NCBI RefSeq assembly: GCF_015277855.1
Contig: NZ_CP063812.1
Coordinates: 558,001-622,000, forward strand
DNA: 64,000 bases
Reading direction: 5' to 3'
DNA from: Microbacterium cremeum
Lineage (GTDB): Bacteria > Actinomycetota > Actinomycetes > Actinomycetales > Microbacteriaceae
The notes beneath the pieces were generated by a model. It had not been told where the DNA came from, did no database searches, and was given only the letters and a program-made list of their open reading frames with translations. Below, piece by piece: positions 9,437-18,128 of the stretch. Position 1 is the first letter of the stretch. Every line of letters begins with the position of its first letter. Made by a program: the position numbers and the translations under genes.

Positions 9437-10296
9437 GCGTCGCTCAACTCGCCGGCGGCCGCGTGCCGGTCTTCGCCCGCCGGGTCGCAGTCTTCGACCC
9501 GCTGTTCATCGTTGCGGCCATCGTGATGTCGGTCATCGTCGTGCTGGCACTCTTCGGGCCGTTCCTGGCGCCCTACCCGCCCGACCAGCTCTTCGTGGGC
9601 CCGGTCTCGGGCGCGCCGAGCGCCGCGCACCCGATGGGCACCGACGACCTGGGCCGCGACATCCTGTCCCGCGTTCTCGCGGGCGCAGCGCCCAGCGTGT
9701 TCGCCCCTGTCGTCGTCGTGCTCGCCTCGGCCGTCCTGGGATCGGCCGTCGCGATCGCGTCGGCCTGGTTCGGCGGCTGGGTCGACGGCGTCAGCTCGCG
9801 CCTCATCGAGGTGATCTTCGCCATCCCGGGACTCGTGCTCGCGATCCTCGCGGTCTCGATGTTCGGCAAGGGGCTGGTCGCTCCGATCGTGGCGCTGTCG
9901 ATCGCCTACGTGCCGATCGTGGCGCGGCTGGTGCGGGCGGCGGCTCGGCAGGAACTGTCCAAGCCGTATGTCGCCGCTCTGCGGATCCAAGGCGTCGGAT
10001 CGGGGGCCATCTGCTTCCGGCACGTGGTTCCCGCGCTCCTGCCCACGATCCTCGCGCAGGCGACGGTCGGATTCGGCTACGCGATGCTCGACCTCGCGGC
10101 GATCTCGTTCCTCGGCCTCGGCGCGCAGCCGCCGTCGTCGGACTGGGGCGTCATGATCGCCGGCGGGCAGCCGGCTCTGCTGAACGGCGCCCCCGAGCAG
10201 TCGATGTTCCCGGCGCTGCTCGTGGTGGTCACGGTGCTCGCGGTGAACATCCTCGGCGCCCGCGTGACCACGTGGGCGGAAGGAGCCGACCAGTGA
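9433..10296 (+). CDS. ABC transporter permease, DppC type
   Basis: The protein has 287 residues. The N-terminal part has the DppC hallmark HPMGTDDLGRDILSRVLAGA, and the coupling loop is PYVAALRIQGVGSGAICFRHVVP. About six membrane helices are visible. It pairs with the permease before it to form the channel of the importer. Four-base overlaps at both ends tie it to its neighbours. Confidence 0.92.
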   Translation: MSVAQLAGGRVPVFARRVAVFDPLFIVAAIVMSVIVVLALFGPFLAPYPPDQLFVGPVSGAPSAAHPMGTDDLGRDILSRVLAGAAPSVFAPVVVVLASAVLGSAVAIASAWFGGWVDGVSSRLIEVIFAIPGLVLAILAVSMFGKGLVAPIVALSIAYVPIVARLVRAAARQELSKPYVAALRIQGVGSGAICFRHVVPALLPTILAQATVGFGYAMLDLAAISFLGLGAQPPSSDWGVMIAGGQPALLNGAPEQSMFPALLVVVTVLAVNILGARVTTWAEGADQ

Positions 10297-11987
10297 CGCA
10301 GAACGTCCTCGAACTCGACCGGGTGTCGATCGCCGCCCCGGGACCGGGCGGTCCCCGCACGCTCGTGCACGACTGCACGCTGCAGGTCCGCCGTGGCGAG
10401 GCCCTCGCTCTCGTCGGCGAGTCCGGATCCGGCAAGACGCTCTCGGTGCGCGCGGTCGCGGGACTGCTCCCCGAGGGCTTCACCCAGGGCGGCAGCATCC
10501 GCATCGACGGCGAGGACATCGCCGAGATGACCGCCAAGCGCCTGCGCGACATCCGCGCCCGGCGCATCGGCATGGTCTTCCAGACGCCGCGTGCGCACCT
10601 GAATCCGCTGCGCACGATCGGCGACTTCATGACCGAGGCGCTGGTGTCGGTGGCAGGGGAGAGGCCGGATGCCGCGGCGCGGCGCGCGATCGACCTGCTC
10701 GCCGAGGTCGGCATCCCCGATCCCGGCCGCCGCATGCGGCAGCGACCGGGCGACCTGTCGGGCGGTCTGCTGCAGCGCGTCATGATCGCGGCGACGCTGG
10801 CGATGGACCCGCCGATCCTGCTGGCCGACGAGATCACGACGGCGCTGGACGTCACGACGCAGGAGGAGGTCATGGCCGTGATCGCCGACCTCCGCGCGCA
10901 TCGCGACCTCGCGCTGCTGTTCATCACCCACGACCTCGCGCTCGCGGGCGCCGTATGCGACCGCGTCGCCGTGATGCAGCACGGCCGCACGGTCGAGACG
11001 CTCGCCGCGGCCCGCATGCGCGAGGACGCGACCGACGCGTACACGCGCCGGCTGCTGTCGGCCTCCTTGCCGACCGACCTGCTGGCGCACGGCGGCGGCG
11101 GCGACCAGCCGGTGCTGGTGGTCGAGGGCCTGCGCAAGACCTTTCCCGTGCGGTCGGCGTCGGGGGTGCGTGAGACGTTCGTCGCCGTCGACGACGTCGG
11201 GTTCACGCTCGCCCCGGGCGGGTCGCTCGGGATCGTCGGCGAATCAGGCTCGGGCAAGTCGACGACGGCGCGCATCATCTGCGGGCTCGAGCGAGCGGAC
11301 GCCGGCACCGTCTCGGTGAAGGGGGAGGACTGGACGACGCCGGCACGCCGTGCGCGCGGGCGGCGGGCGCGTGCCCGGATCGCGCAGATGGTGTTCCAGG
11401 ACCCGTACCAGTCGCTGGACCGTCGTCAGACCGTGCGGCAGTGTCTCGCCGAAGCTGTCTCGGTGCATCGGCCCGCCGCCTCCCGCGCCGAGCTGAACGC
11501 ACGCGTGGACGAACTCCTCACGGCGGTGACTCTCGACCTCGAGCTCGCCGGCAAGAAGCCGCGCTCGCTGTCGGGAGGGCAGCGGCAGCGCGTCGCGATC
11601 GCGCGTGCGCTCGCCGCGGACCCCGAGATCCTCGTGCTGGACGAGGCGGTGTCGGCGCTGGACGTGACGACCCAGGTCGAGATCCTGACCCTCCTCGACC
11701 GCATCCGCCGCGAGACGGGCGTCGCGCTGCTGATGATCTCGCACGACCTCACCACGGTACGACGCGTCTGCGACCATGTCGTGGTGATGCGCGCCGGCGC
11801 GATCGTCGAGCAGGGGCCCATCGCCGACGTCCTCGACGAACCGCGCGCCGACTACACGCGCATGCTGATCGACTCGATCCCGCGGCAGGGCTGGGTGCCC
11901 CGTCGCCGGCTCCCCGCCCGCACGACCCCCCTGCCGGCCGTGGCCACCGCCACCAACCGGATCGTGACCCCTGGAGGAAAGAGATGA
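10293..11987 (+). CDS. ABC transporter ATP-binding protein, fused DppD-DppF type
   Basis: The protein has 564 residues and two complete nucleotide-binding domains in one chain. Walker A motifs are GESGSGKT and GESGSGKST, signatures are LSGGLLQRV and LSGGQRQRV, and Walker B segments are ILLADEITTALD and ILVLDEAVSALD. Each half has the oligopeptide-transporter C-terminal region. It powers the importer encoded just before it. The GTG start overlaps the previous stop and has GGAAGGAG upstream. The fused form replaces the two separate ATPases of the classical Dpp/Opp systems. Confidence 0.93.
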   Translation: MTQNVLELDRVSIAAPGPGGPRTLVHDCTLQVRRGEALALVGESGSGKTLSVRAVAGLLPEGFTQGGSIRIDGEDIAEMTAKRLRDIRARRIGMVFQTPRAHLNPLRTIGDFMTEALVSVAGERPDAAARRAIDLLAEVGIPDPGRRMRQRPGDLSGGLLQRVMIAATLAMDPPILLADEITTALDVTTQEEVMAVIADLRAHRDLALLFITHDLALAGAVCDRVAVMQHGRTVETLAAARMREDATDAYTRRLLSASLPTDLLAHGGGGDQPVLVVEGLRKTFPVRSASGVRETFVAVDDVGFTLAPGGSLGIVGESGSGKSTTARIICGLERADAGTVSVKGEDWTTPARRARGRRARARIAQMVFQDPYQSLDRRQTVRQCLAEAVSVHRPAASRAELNARVDELLTAVTLDLELAGKKPRSLSGGQRQRVAIARALAADPEILVLDEAVSALDVTTQVEILTLLDRIRRETGVALLMISHDLTTVRRVCDHVVVMRAGAIVEQGPIADVLDEPRADYTRMLIDSIPRQGWVPRRRLPARTTPLPAVATATNRIVTPGGKR

Positions 11988-13417
11988 CCGACCGACCCCT
12001 GTGGCACTACGGCGTGCGCGAGCTCGCCCACGCGATCCGCTCCCGCGCGTCGACCGCGCGGGAGGCGGTCGACGCGCACCTGGCACGCATCGACGAGATC
12101 AACCCGGTGGTGAACGCGCTCACAGTGGTCTTCCCCGACCGCGCCCGCGCCCTCGCCGATCGCGTCGACGCCGCCTTGGAGGCCGGCGAGGACCCTGGTC
12201 CGCTCGCCGGCGTGCCGTTCACGGTGAAGGAGAACATCGACCTGACGTGGTCGGCGACGACGAGCGGCTGGACGTTCCTGGCCGAGGCCGTCCCCGCCCA
12301 TGACGCGACGATGGTCCGCCGGCTCCTCGAGGCCGGAGCCGTCCCGATCGGCCGCGGGAACATGCCCGACTGGGGACTGCGGTGGGACACCGACAACGAC
12401 CTGTTCGGCCGCACCGTGAACCCGTGGAACCCGGCACGCGTGCCCGGCGGATCCAGTGGCGGGGATGCCGTGGCCGTCGCCACGGGCATGACGCCGCTCG
12501 GCCTCGGCAACGACTACGGCGGGTCGCTGCGGCTGCCCGCGTACGCCGCAGGCGTCTGCGCGCTGCGTCCTTCGGCAGGCCGCATCCCCGCGCCGACGCT
12601 CGAGGTGAACGAGCCGGTGTCGCTGTCGCTGCTCCTCTTCGCCGTGAACGGCCCGATCGCCCGCTCGGTCGACGACCTGGATGTCGCGTTCACGCTGATG
12701 CACGGCGCGGACGGAAGCGACCCGACCGCCCTGAGCATCCGGCATCCCGCGTCGTACGACGGGCCACGTCGCGTCGCCGTGGTGCGCGATCCGCTCGGGT
12801 GGGGCGTCGACCCGCAGGTCGCCGACGCGATCGACCGTGCGGCCGGCGCGCTGGCCGCAGCAGGTTGGGAGGTCGTGGAGGTGGAGCCGCCCATGATCGA
12901 GGAGGCCGCGACCCTCTGGCGCCGGATCTCCTCGACCGAGATGGTGGGCGCATTCCTTCCCGGCGCTCTGCCCGCGCCGCTGTCGGAGGGCTCGACCCGC
13001 TACTTCCTCGACAACGTGAAAGAGATCGAGGTGCTCGAGTCGGGGGAGGCCTATGGTGCCGCGTGGGCGCAGCGCGTCGTGATCGCCGGAGCGTGGGAGA
13101 GGTTCCAGGCCGAGCACCCCGTGATCCTCGGTCCGGTGTCGGCACGGCGCATGCCCGAGATCGGCTTCGACCTCTCGGGACCGGCAGCGACGACCGAGCT
13201 GTGGCGCGATCACCGCCTCCTGGTGACGGTGAACTTCCTCGGCCTGCCGTCGGTGGCCGTCCCCACCGGACTCGACGAGGACGGGCTCCCCAGCGGAGTT
13301 CAGCTCATCGGCCCGCGCAACGGCGACCACGTCGCGCTCGCCGCGGCCCGCGACGTCGAGGCGCGGCTCGGGACGCTCACCCCCGTCGACGCACGCGCCG
13401 GGGCCGCGATCGCCTGA
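11984..13417 (+). CDS. amidase-signature family hydrolase
   Basis: The protein has 477 residues. The catalytic Ser-cisSer-Lys triad of the amidase signature family is intact: Lys82 in FTVKENID, Ser157 in PGGSSGGDAV and Ser181 in GNDYGGSLRLPA, with the usual 24-residue spacing between the serines. Members cleave primary amides, acylated amines or carbamates to acid plus ammonia or amine. It is cytoplasmic and the last gene of the operon, overlapping the ATPase gene by four bases. With the CocE-type hydrolase it suggests two-step breakdown of an imported compound. The substrate is unknown. Confidence 0.92.
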   Translation: MTDRPLWHYGVRELAHAIRSRASTAREAVDAHLARIDEINPVVNALTVVFPDRARALADRVDAALEAGEDPGPLAGVPFTVKENIDLTWSATTSGWTFLAEAVPAHDATMVRRLLEAGAVPIGRGNMPDWGLRWDTDNDLFGRTVNPWNPARVPGGSSGGDAVAVATGMTPLGLGNDYGGSLRLPAYAAGVCALRPSAGRIPAPTLEVNEPVSLSLLLFAVNGPIARSVDDLDVAFTLMHGADGSDPTALSIRHPASYDGPRRVAVVRDPLGWGVDPQVADAIDRAAGALAAAGWEVVEVEPPMIEEAATLWRRISSTEMVGAFLPGALPAPLSEGSTRYFLDNVKEIEVLESGEAYGAAWAQRVVIAGAWERFQAEHPVILGPVSARRMPEIGFDLSGPAATTELWRDHRLLVTVNFLGLPSVAVPTGLDEDGLPSGVQLIGPRNGDHVALAAARDVEARLGTLTPVDARAGAAIA

Positions 13418-13425
13418 TCGCGGCC
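13402..13425 (+). terminator. hairpin overlapping the amidase stop codon
   Basis: GGCCGCGATC (13402-13411) pairs perfectly with GATCGCGGCC (13416-13425) around a GCCT loop. The TGA stop codon of the amidase gene lies in the loop and second arm. It is well placed to end the operon. Confidence 0.55.
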
Positions 13426-13539
13426 GGCCGCGGCGGGTGCCGGCCGTGCCCGGCGCTACTCCCGCCCCGCAGAGCCGTCAACCCCGTGCGGCCGCGGTGG
13501 CGGCATCCGTAATCTGGCGGTCCCGGAGGGAGGACCGCG

Positions 13540-14016
13540 ATGACCGACGCCGACCGGCACCCGGTACCGCCGGGCGGCCTGCCGCTGTTCGTGACCGAGA
13601 CGCTGATCGACACGCACCGGTCGCTCGGCGAGCTCGCGGCGGCCGTGCGGCGCTACGGGCATACGTACGTCCGGTACAGCGAGGGGCCCGGGTCGGATCG
13701 CGACCCCAGCGTCGACACCGAGAGCGGGCTGACCCTGCCGGGGCTGTCGGTCAATCCGCTGCATGCCGAGCCGTGGTGGACGCGGCCCTTCGAGGACTGG
13801 CTCGCGCGCCAGGTGTGTCAGTACCGCGAGCTGCAGGAGAAGAACCCCGACCGGTACGCGTGGGTGCTGTGCGGCACCGTCGTGGGCCGGGGCCCCGACT
13901 GCGAGCCGCTGCTGCGCGAGGTCATCCCGATCGCGCGGCTCGACGACGCGCTGCTCGACGAAGCCGTGGCGCGCTACCGCTCGCGCTTCCACGCCGGCCG
14001 CGGCCCGGAGGACTGA
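13540..14016 (+). CDS. DUF6098-like conserved protein
   Basis: This 158-residue soluble protein has a distinctive centre: YVRYSEGPGSDRD, then ESGLTLPGLSVNPL and EPWWTRPFEDWLARQVCQY. I recognise this as an actinobacterial family that I believe is DUF6098; its function is not known to me. The C-terminal half (WVLCGTVVGRGPDCEPLL) looks like a compact alpha/beta fold. GGGAGGA before the ATG supports the start. It stands alone, followed by the hairpin-repeat array. Confidence 0.75.
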   Translation: MTDADRHPVPPGGLPLFVTETLIDTHRSLGELAAAVRRYGHTYVRYSEGPGSDRDPSVDTESGLTLPGLSVNPLHAEPWWTRPFEDWLARQVCQYRELQEKNPDRYAWVLCGTVVGRGPDCEPLLREVIPIARLDDALLDEAVARYRSRFHAGRGPED

Positions 14017-14133
14017 GCGGGCGACGGATGCCGGCACCCCCTGCCCGCTCGCGCGCCGGGGGTTGCGGGGGGTCCACGTGTTCCGGGGTCCCGGGTGTTC
14101 GCGGGTTCGGGGTTTCGCGGGTTCGGGGTTCGG

Positions 14134-14186
14134 GGGTCGCGACACGCGGGGTCGCGGTGTCGATTCCGCGTGTTGTGCCACTTGAG
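14134..14186 (+). repeat. hairpin repeat, copy 1
   Basis: First of four copies of a 53-base element. Its core (14138-14177) folds into a 17-base-pair stem with a six-base loop, read as ACACGCGGGGTCG, loop CGGTGT, then CGATTCCGCGTGT, with flanks that also pair. Two positions pair as G-U only if the plus strand is transcribed. The conserved tail is CCACTTGAG. Confidence 0.8.
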
Positions 14187-14231
14187 TTGCCGCGCGGCTC
14201 GGGGGGCGGGGGTCGGGGGTCGGGAGTTCGG

Positions 14232-14284
14232 GGGTCGCAACACGCGGGGTCGCTGTGTCGATTCCGCGTGTTGTGCCACTTGAG
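14232..14284 (+). repeat. hairpin repeat, copy 2
   Basis: Second copy; the stem core is 14236-14275 with loop CTGTGT. At 14239 it has A where the other copies have G. The position stays paired either way (A-U against G-U), which favours selection on RNA structure. Copies 2, 3 and 4 are 110 bases apart because they share a longer unit. Confidence 0.8.
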
Positions 14285-14341
14285 GCGGAGGCCCAGCCTT
14301 GGAGCTGGCGTCAGCTGCCCGCTCAGGGTCCGGAGGTTCGC

Positions 14342-14394
14342 GGGTCGCGACACGCGGGGTCGCTGTGTAGATTCCGCGTGTTGTGCCACTTGAG
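14342..14394 (+). repeat. hairpin repeat, copy 3
   Basis: Third copy; the stem core is 14346-14385 with loop CTGTGT. One change (TAGATT instead of TCGATT) opens the pair next to the loop. The 57 bases after it are nearly identical to those after copy 2, so this part of the array arose by tandem duplication. Confidence 0.8.
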
Positions 14395-14451
14395 GCGGAG
14401 GCCCAGCGTTGGAGCTGGCATCAGTTGCCCGCTCAGGGTCCGGAGGTTCGC

Positions 14452-14504
14452 GGGTCGCGACACGCGGGGTCGCTGTGTCGATTCCGCGTGTTGTGCCACT
14501 TGAG
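14452..14504 (+). repeat. hairpin repeat, copy 4
   Basis: Fourth copy; the stem core is 14456-14495 with loop CTGTGT. The 219 bases from here to the protease start (14724) are very GC-rich, with several small hairpins. I see no gene and no clear promoter in them. Confidence 0.8.
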
Positions 14505-14723
14505 TCGCCGCCGGGCGCCGGCGCCGCCGCCGGGCGTCGCAGCCGGGGCCGAGCGCCGAAGCCCCGACCCCGGGGCATCGCCGCGGATCGGGCGTTTGCG
14601 CCACGTCAGCGCCGGAGCCGCCGCGTATCAGCGGGCGGCGTCCGCCCTCCTCCTCCGTGGTGGAGATACCACCGGGCGCGGCCCGGGGTTCCGGCCCGCG
14701 CCGGCCGGATGGGGGGACTCATC

Positions 14724-17366
14724 ATGAAATCCAGGATCATCCCGGTGCTCGTCGCGAGCGCACTCGCGCTGGGCGTCACCGCTCTCGCGCCGCCCGCGAG
14801 CGCCGCGCCGCCCGACTCTGCGGGACCGCCCGATCGCGTGCGCGTCGTGGTGGAGCTCGACCGCAAGGGGTCGGCCGACGAGGTCGTGCGCAGCGTCGGC
14901 AAGGGCGCGAGCAAGGTCAAGAAGACCTCGACCATGCCCTACGTCATCATGGAGGTCCCGCGCACCGCGCTGAAGGGCCTCGCGCACAACCCGCACGTCC
15001 GCGGGGTCGTGGAGGACTTCGCCGACCCGCCGGCGCTCGCCAGCTCTCTGCCGGTGATCCAGGGCGACGACGTGCAGGCTCTCGGGTTCACCGGGGCCGG
15101 CGCCACGGTCGCGATCCTCGACTCGGGCATCGACGCCGATCATCCGTACTTCGGGTCGCGCATCGTCGCGCAGCACTGCTTCTCGGATCCCGATGACGAC
15201 GACGGCGACCCCGACGAGGCGAGCCTGTGTCCCGACGGGACGACCGAAGACACCTCGGCCGACATCGACAGCGACAACAATGCCGCGTGCGTCAACGGCG
15301 GAGCGAACATCTGCGACCACGGCACGCATGTCGCCGGCATCGCGGCCGGAAGCGCCGGCGACCACCCGGCCGGCACACCGCCGGGCAACGGTGCGGCTCC
15401 GGATGCGCAGATCATCGCGGTGCAGGTGTTCACGCGCGTCAACACTGCGAGCGGCTGCGCGCCGAACGCGGCGCCGTGCGTGCTGGCGTACGTCTCGGAC
15501 CAGATCCAGGCGCTCGACTGGGTGCGCGGTCAGGCTGCGGCGAACCCCGGCTGGAACGTCGTGGCGAGCAACATGAGCCTCGGCGGCGGACAGTTCTCGT
15601 CGGCGTGCGACGGCGACACGCGCAAGGCCGCGGTCGACGCGAACCTCGCCGCGGGGATCGCCACGGTCATCGCGTCCGGGAACAACACGTTCCTGAACTC
15701 GGTGGGCGCGCCGGGCTGCATCTCGACCGCGTTCACGGTCGGGCGCACGAACGACGACGACACCACGACGAACTCGGGCAACCGGGGTCCGCTCCTGGAC
15801 GTCATGGCGCCGGGGTCGAACGTCATCTCGGCGATCGACGACGACGTCTATGGCAGCAAGAGCGGCACCTCGATGTCGACGCCGTTCGTCTCGGGCGCGC
15901 TCGCGGTCCTTCGCTCGGCGTACCCGACGAGGGCGGTGACCGACCTGATGAACGACATCACCTCGACGGGTGTGCCGATCACCTACGCCACCAACGCGGC
16001 GGGCACGACGACGAACACGACGCCGCGCCTGGACATGCTGGCCGCACTGCAGTCCGCGAACGCGGCGCCGACGGTGACGGCGGATGCCGCATCCGTGAGC
16101 GTCGACGAAGGCTCGCAGGCGACGAACACCGGCACGGTGGCCGACTCCGACGGCACGGTCACCACGCTCACTGCGAGCATCGGAACGGTGACGCGCTCCG
16201 GCTCGACGTGGGAGTGGACCCACACGCCGGCGGACGGTCCGGCCGACACGACGGTCACGATCACCGCGACCGACGACAAGGGCGAGACCGGGCAGGCGTC
16301 GTTCGACCTCCACGTCGACAACGTCGCGCCGACCGTCGTGATCGATGCGATCTCGCCGGCCGACGAGAACGCGCCGGTGTCGCTCGAGGCCCACTTCACC
16401 GATCCGGGCACCGTCGACACGCACACGGCGAGCGTCGACTGGGGTGACGGCAGCGTCACCGCCGCGACGATCGCCGCCGGCACCGTCACGGCGACCCACG
16501 TGTACGGCGACGACGGGGTGTTCCCCGTCACCGTGACCGTGACCGACAAGGACGGCGGCTCGGGCTCCGACGCGGGCTCCGCGACGGTCGCGAACGTCGC
16601 GCCGACGGCCGAGATCACGGGACCGGCGACGACCACGTGGAACGGGCAGGAGATCGTCTTCGGGACGGCGGGCGAGCCGGTGGACTTCACCGCGCGCGGC
16701 ACCGATCCGGGCAGCGACGACCTGACGTTCGCGTGGGACTACGGCGACGGCGCGACTGCGGTCAACGTGCACCTGGTGAACCCGCCCGCGTTCGACGGCG
16801 ACCCGAGTCCCAGCATCCAGCCTCGTGATGTGACGGATGCCGCGCCTCACACGTACGCGATCGCGTGCGCTGCGACGACCGGCGTCGAGGTGACCGACGA
16901 CGACGGGGGCGCCGCCTCCGATCAGGTGCAGGTCATCGTCCTCGGCACGAGCACGGATGCCGGCACCCTCGGGGTGTGGCAGACCGACTACCGCGACAAG
17001 CGCAATCACGGTCACACGACCGACGAGAAGGCGTGCCTGCTCTCGGTGGTGCGGGTGCTGAGCGCGGTGTTCGACGAGCATGTGCCGCTGACCACCACCG
17101 CGCATGCGGTGGCGGCGCTGTGGCCGAAGCACACGAACAACGCCGAGGACCAGTTCGAGGCGCATCTGCTCGCACTGTGGCTCAACGTCGCAGACGGGGC
17201 GATCGCGCTCGACGATCCAGTCGATTCGAACGGCGACGGCACGGCCGACACCACGGTGGGCGCACTCATCCAGGCGGGCGAGGCGGAGCGCACCGCTCCG
17301 GTTCCGTCGCACAGCGCGCTGACGGCGTACAAGAACCTCTTCGAGGCGATCAACGCCGCGGCCTGA
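14724..17366 (+). CDS. secreted subtilisin-like serine protease (S8) with C-terminal Ig/PKD-like domains
   Basis: The protein has 880 residues. A Sec signal peptide ends near APPASAA (about residue 28). An inhibitor-like propeptide follows (about 45-105), then the S8 catalytic domain with Asp133 (AILDSGIDADH), His202 (DHGTHVAGIAAG) and Ser383 (GTSMSTPFVSG). The oxyanion asparagine is in ASGNN. After about residue 450 come Ig/PKD-like sandwiches (VDWGDGSVTAAT, WDYGDGATAV) and a helical C-terminal region of unknown function. There is no membrane anchor or sorting signal, so it is probably released. The ATG at 14724 gives a clean signal peptide. Confidence 0.92.
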   Translation: MKSRIIPVLVASALALGVTALAPPASAAPPDSAGPPDRVRVVVELDRKGSADEVVRSVGKGASKVKKTSTMPYVIMEVPRTALKGLAHNPHVRGVVEDFADPPALASSLPVIQGDDVQALGFTGAGATVAILDSGIDADHPYFGSRIVAQHCFSDPDDDDGDPDEASLCPDGTTEDTSADIDSDNNAACVNGGANICDHGTHVAGIAAGSAGDHPAGTPPGNGAAPDAQIIAVQVFTRVNTASGCAPNAAPCVLAYVSDQIQALDWVRGQAAANPGWNVVASNMSLGGGQFSSACDGDTRKAAVDANLAAGIATVIASGNNTFLNSVGAPGCISTAFTVGRTNDDDTTTNSGNRGPLLDVMAPGSNVISAIDDDVYGSKSGTSMSTPFVSGALAVLRSAYPTRAVTDLMNDITSTGVPITYATNAAGTTTNTTPRLDMLAALQSANAAPTVTADAASVSVDEGSQATNTGTVADSDGTVTTLTASIGTVTRSGSTWEWTHTPADGPADTTVTITATDDKGETGQASFDLHVDNVAPTVVIDAISPADENAPVSLEAHFTDPGTVDTHTASVDWGDGSVTAATIAAGTVTATHVYGDDGVFPVTVTVTDKDGGSGSDAGSATVANVAPTAEITGPATTTWNGQEIVFGTAGEPVDFTARGTDPGSDDLTFAWDYGDGATAVNVHLVNPPAFDGDPSPSIQPRDVTDAAPHTYAIACAATTGVEVTDDDGGAASDQVQVIVLGTSTDAGTLGVWQTDYRDKRNHGHTTDEKACLLSVVRVLSAVFDEHVPLTTTAHAVAALWPKHTNNAEDQFEAHLLALWLNVADGAIALDDPVDSNGDGTADTTVGALIQAGEAERTAPVPSHSALTAYKNLFEAINAAA

Positions 17367-17425
17367 TCCGCGCAGCAAGGAGGGGACGGATGCCTCGCAC
17401 CGAGGCTGGGCCCCGCGCCCCGAGG

Positions 17426-17455
17426 CTCCGGGCGCCGCACCAGCGGCGCCCGGAG
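17426..17455. terminator. strong hairpin after the protease gene
   Basis: CTCCGGGCGCCG (17426-17437) and CGGCGCCCGGAG (17444-17455) form a perfect 12-base stem around CACCAG, 60 bases after the protease stop. There is no T-run, but it is likely a terminator. Confidence 0.65.
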
Positions 17456-17544
17456 TGGGCGTGGGGACCGTCTCCTTCTGTCTCGCAGTAGTCTGACGAC
17501 GGTCCCCAGGTGATCGCGGGACGTGCGTCAAGGGAGAGCGGGCG

Positions 17545-18114
17545 ATGAGGACACTTCGATACTCGATCAACGTCACGCTCGACGGCTGCTGCCACCATGA
17601 GGCGGGACTTCCTCCGGACGAGGAGTCCATGCGCTACTGGACCGACGAGATGGAGCAGGCCGACGCCCTCCTGTTCGGGCGGGTGACGTACGAGATGATG
17701 GAGGCGGCCTGGCGGAAGCCGGTCACGGGGACATGGCCCGACTGGATGAGCGAGTGGGAGGTCCCGTTCGCCGAGGCCATCGACCGGTCGCAGAAGCATG
17801 TCGTGTCGAGCACGCTGACCGCGGTCGACTGGAATGCCGAGCTGACGCGGGGCGAGCTCGGACCAGCGGTTCGGCGGCTCAAGCAGGAGCCGGGCGAGCT
17901 CCTGTGGGTGGGCGGCGTGAAGCTCCCGTTGGCGCTGGCGGATCTGGGGCTCATCGACGAGTACGAGTTCGTCGTGCAGCCGGTCCTCGCCGGGCACGGG
18001 CCGACGCTGCTCGCCGGTCTGCGCGAGCGCATCGAGCTCGAACTCGTGCACCGTCGGGAGTTCCGGTCGGGGGCGGCCGCCCTGCGGTTCCGGCCGCGCA
18101 GCACGTCGGAGTGA
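17545..18114 (+). CDS. dihydrofolate reductase-like (RibD C-terminal domain) protein
   Basis: The protein has 189 residues and the RibD_C/DHFR-like fold: an N-terminal strand RTLRYSINVTLDG, the phrase DALLFGRVTYEMMEAAW and the nucleotide-loop motif LLWVGGVKLPLALADLGLIDEYEFVVQPVLAGHGPTLL. Members are NADPH-dependent reductases of unknown substrate, widespread in actinobacteria. It is not in an operon and converges on the membrane-protein gene that follows. The ATG has GGGAGAG upstream. Confidence 0.85.
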   Translation: MRTLRYSINVTLDGCCHHEAGLPPDEESMRYWTDEMEQADALLFGRVTYEMMEAAWRKPVTGTWPDWMSEWEVPFAEAIDRSQKHVVSSTLTAVDWNAELTRGELGPAVRRLKQEPGELLWVGGVKLPLALADLGLIDEYEFVVQPVLAGHGPTLLAGLRERIELELVHRREFRSGAAALRFRPRSTSE

Positions 18115-18128
18115 CGGGCGACGTGGGG

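Noticed and set aside
14134..14504. CRISPR array
   Set aside because: There are only four copies, spacings are 98 and 110 bases, the sequence between copies 2, 3 and 4 is itself repeated, and no cas gene is in the window.
14628..17630. A 1000-codon open frame on the minus strand opposite the subtilase
   Set aside because: The protein is arginine-rich with no recognisable domain and mirrors the codon pattern of the real gene. The plus strand carries a complete catalytic triad and signal peptide.
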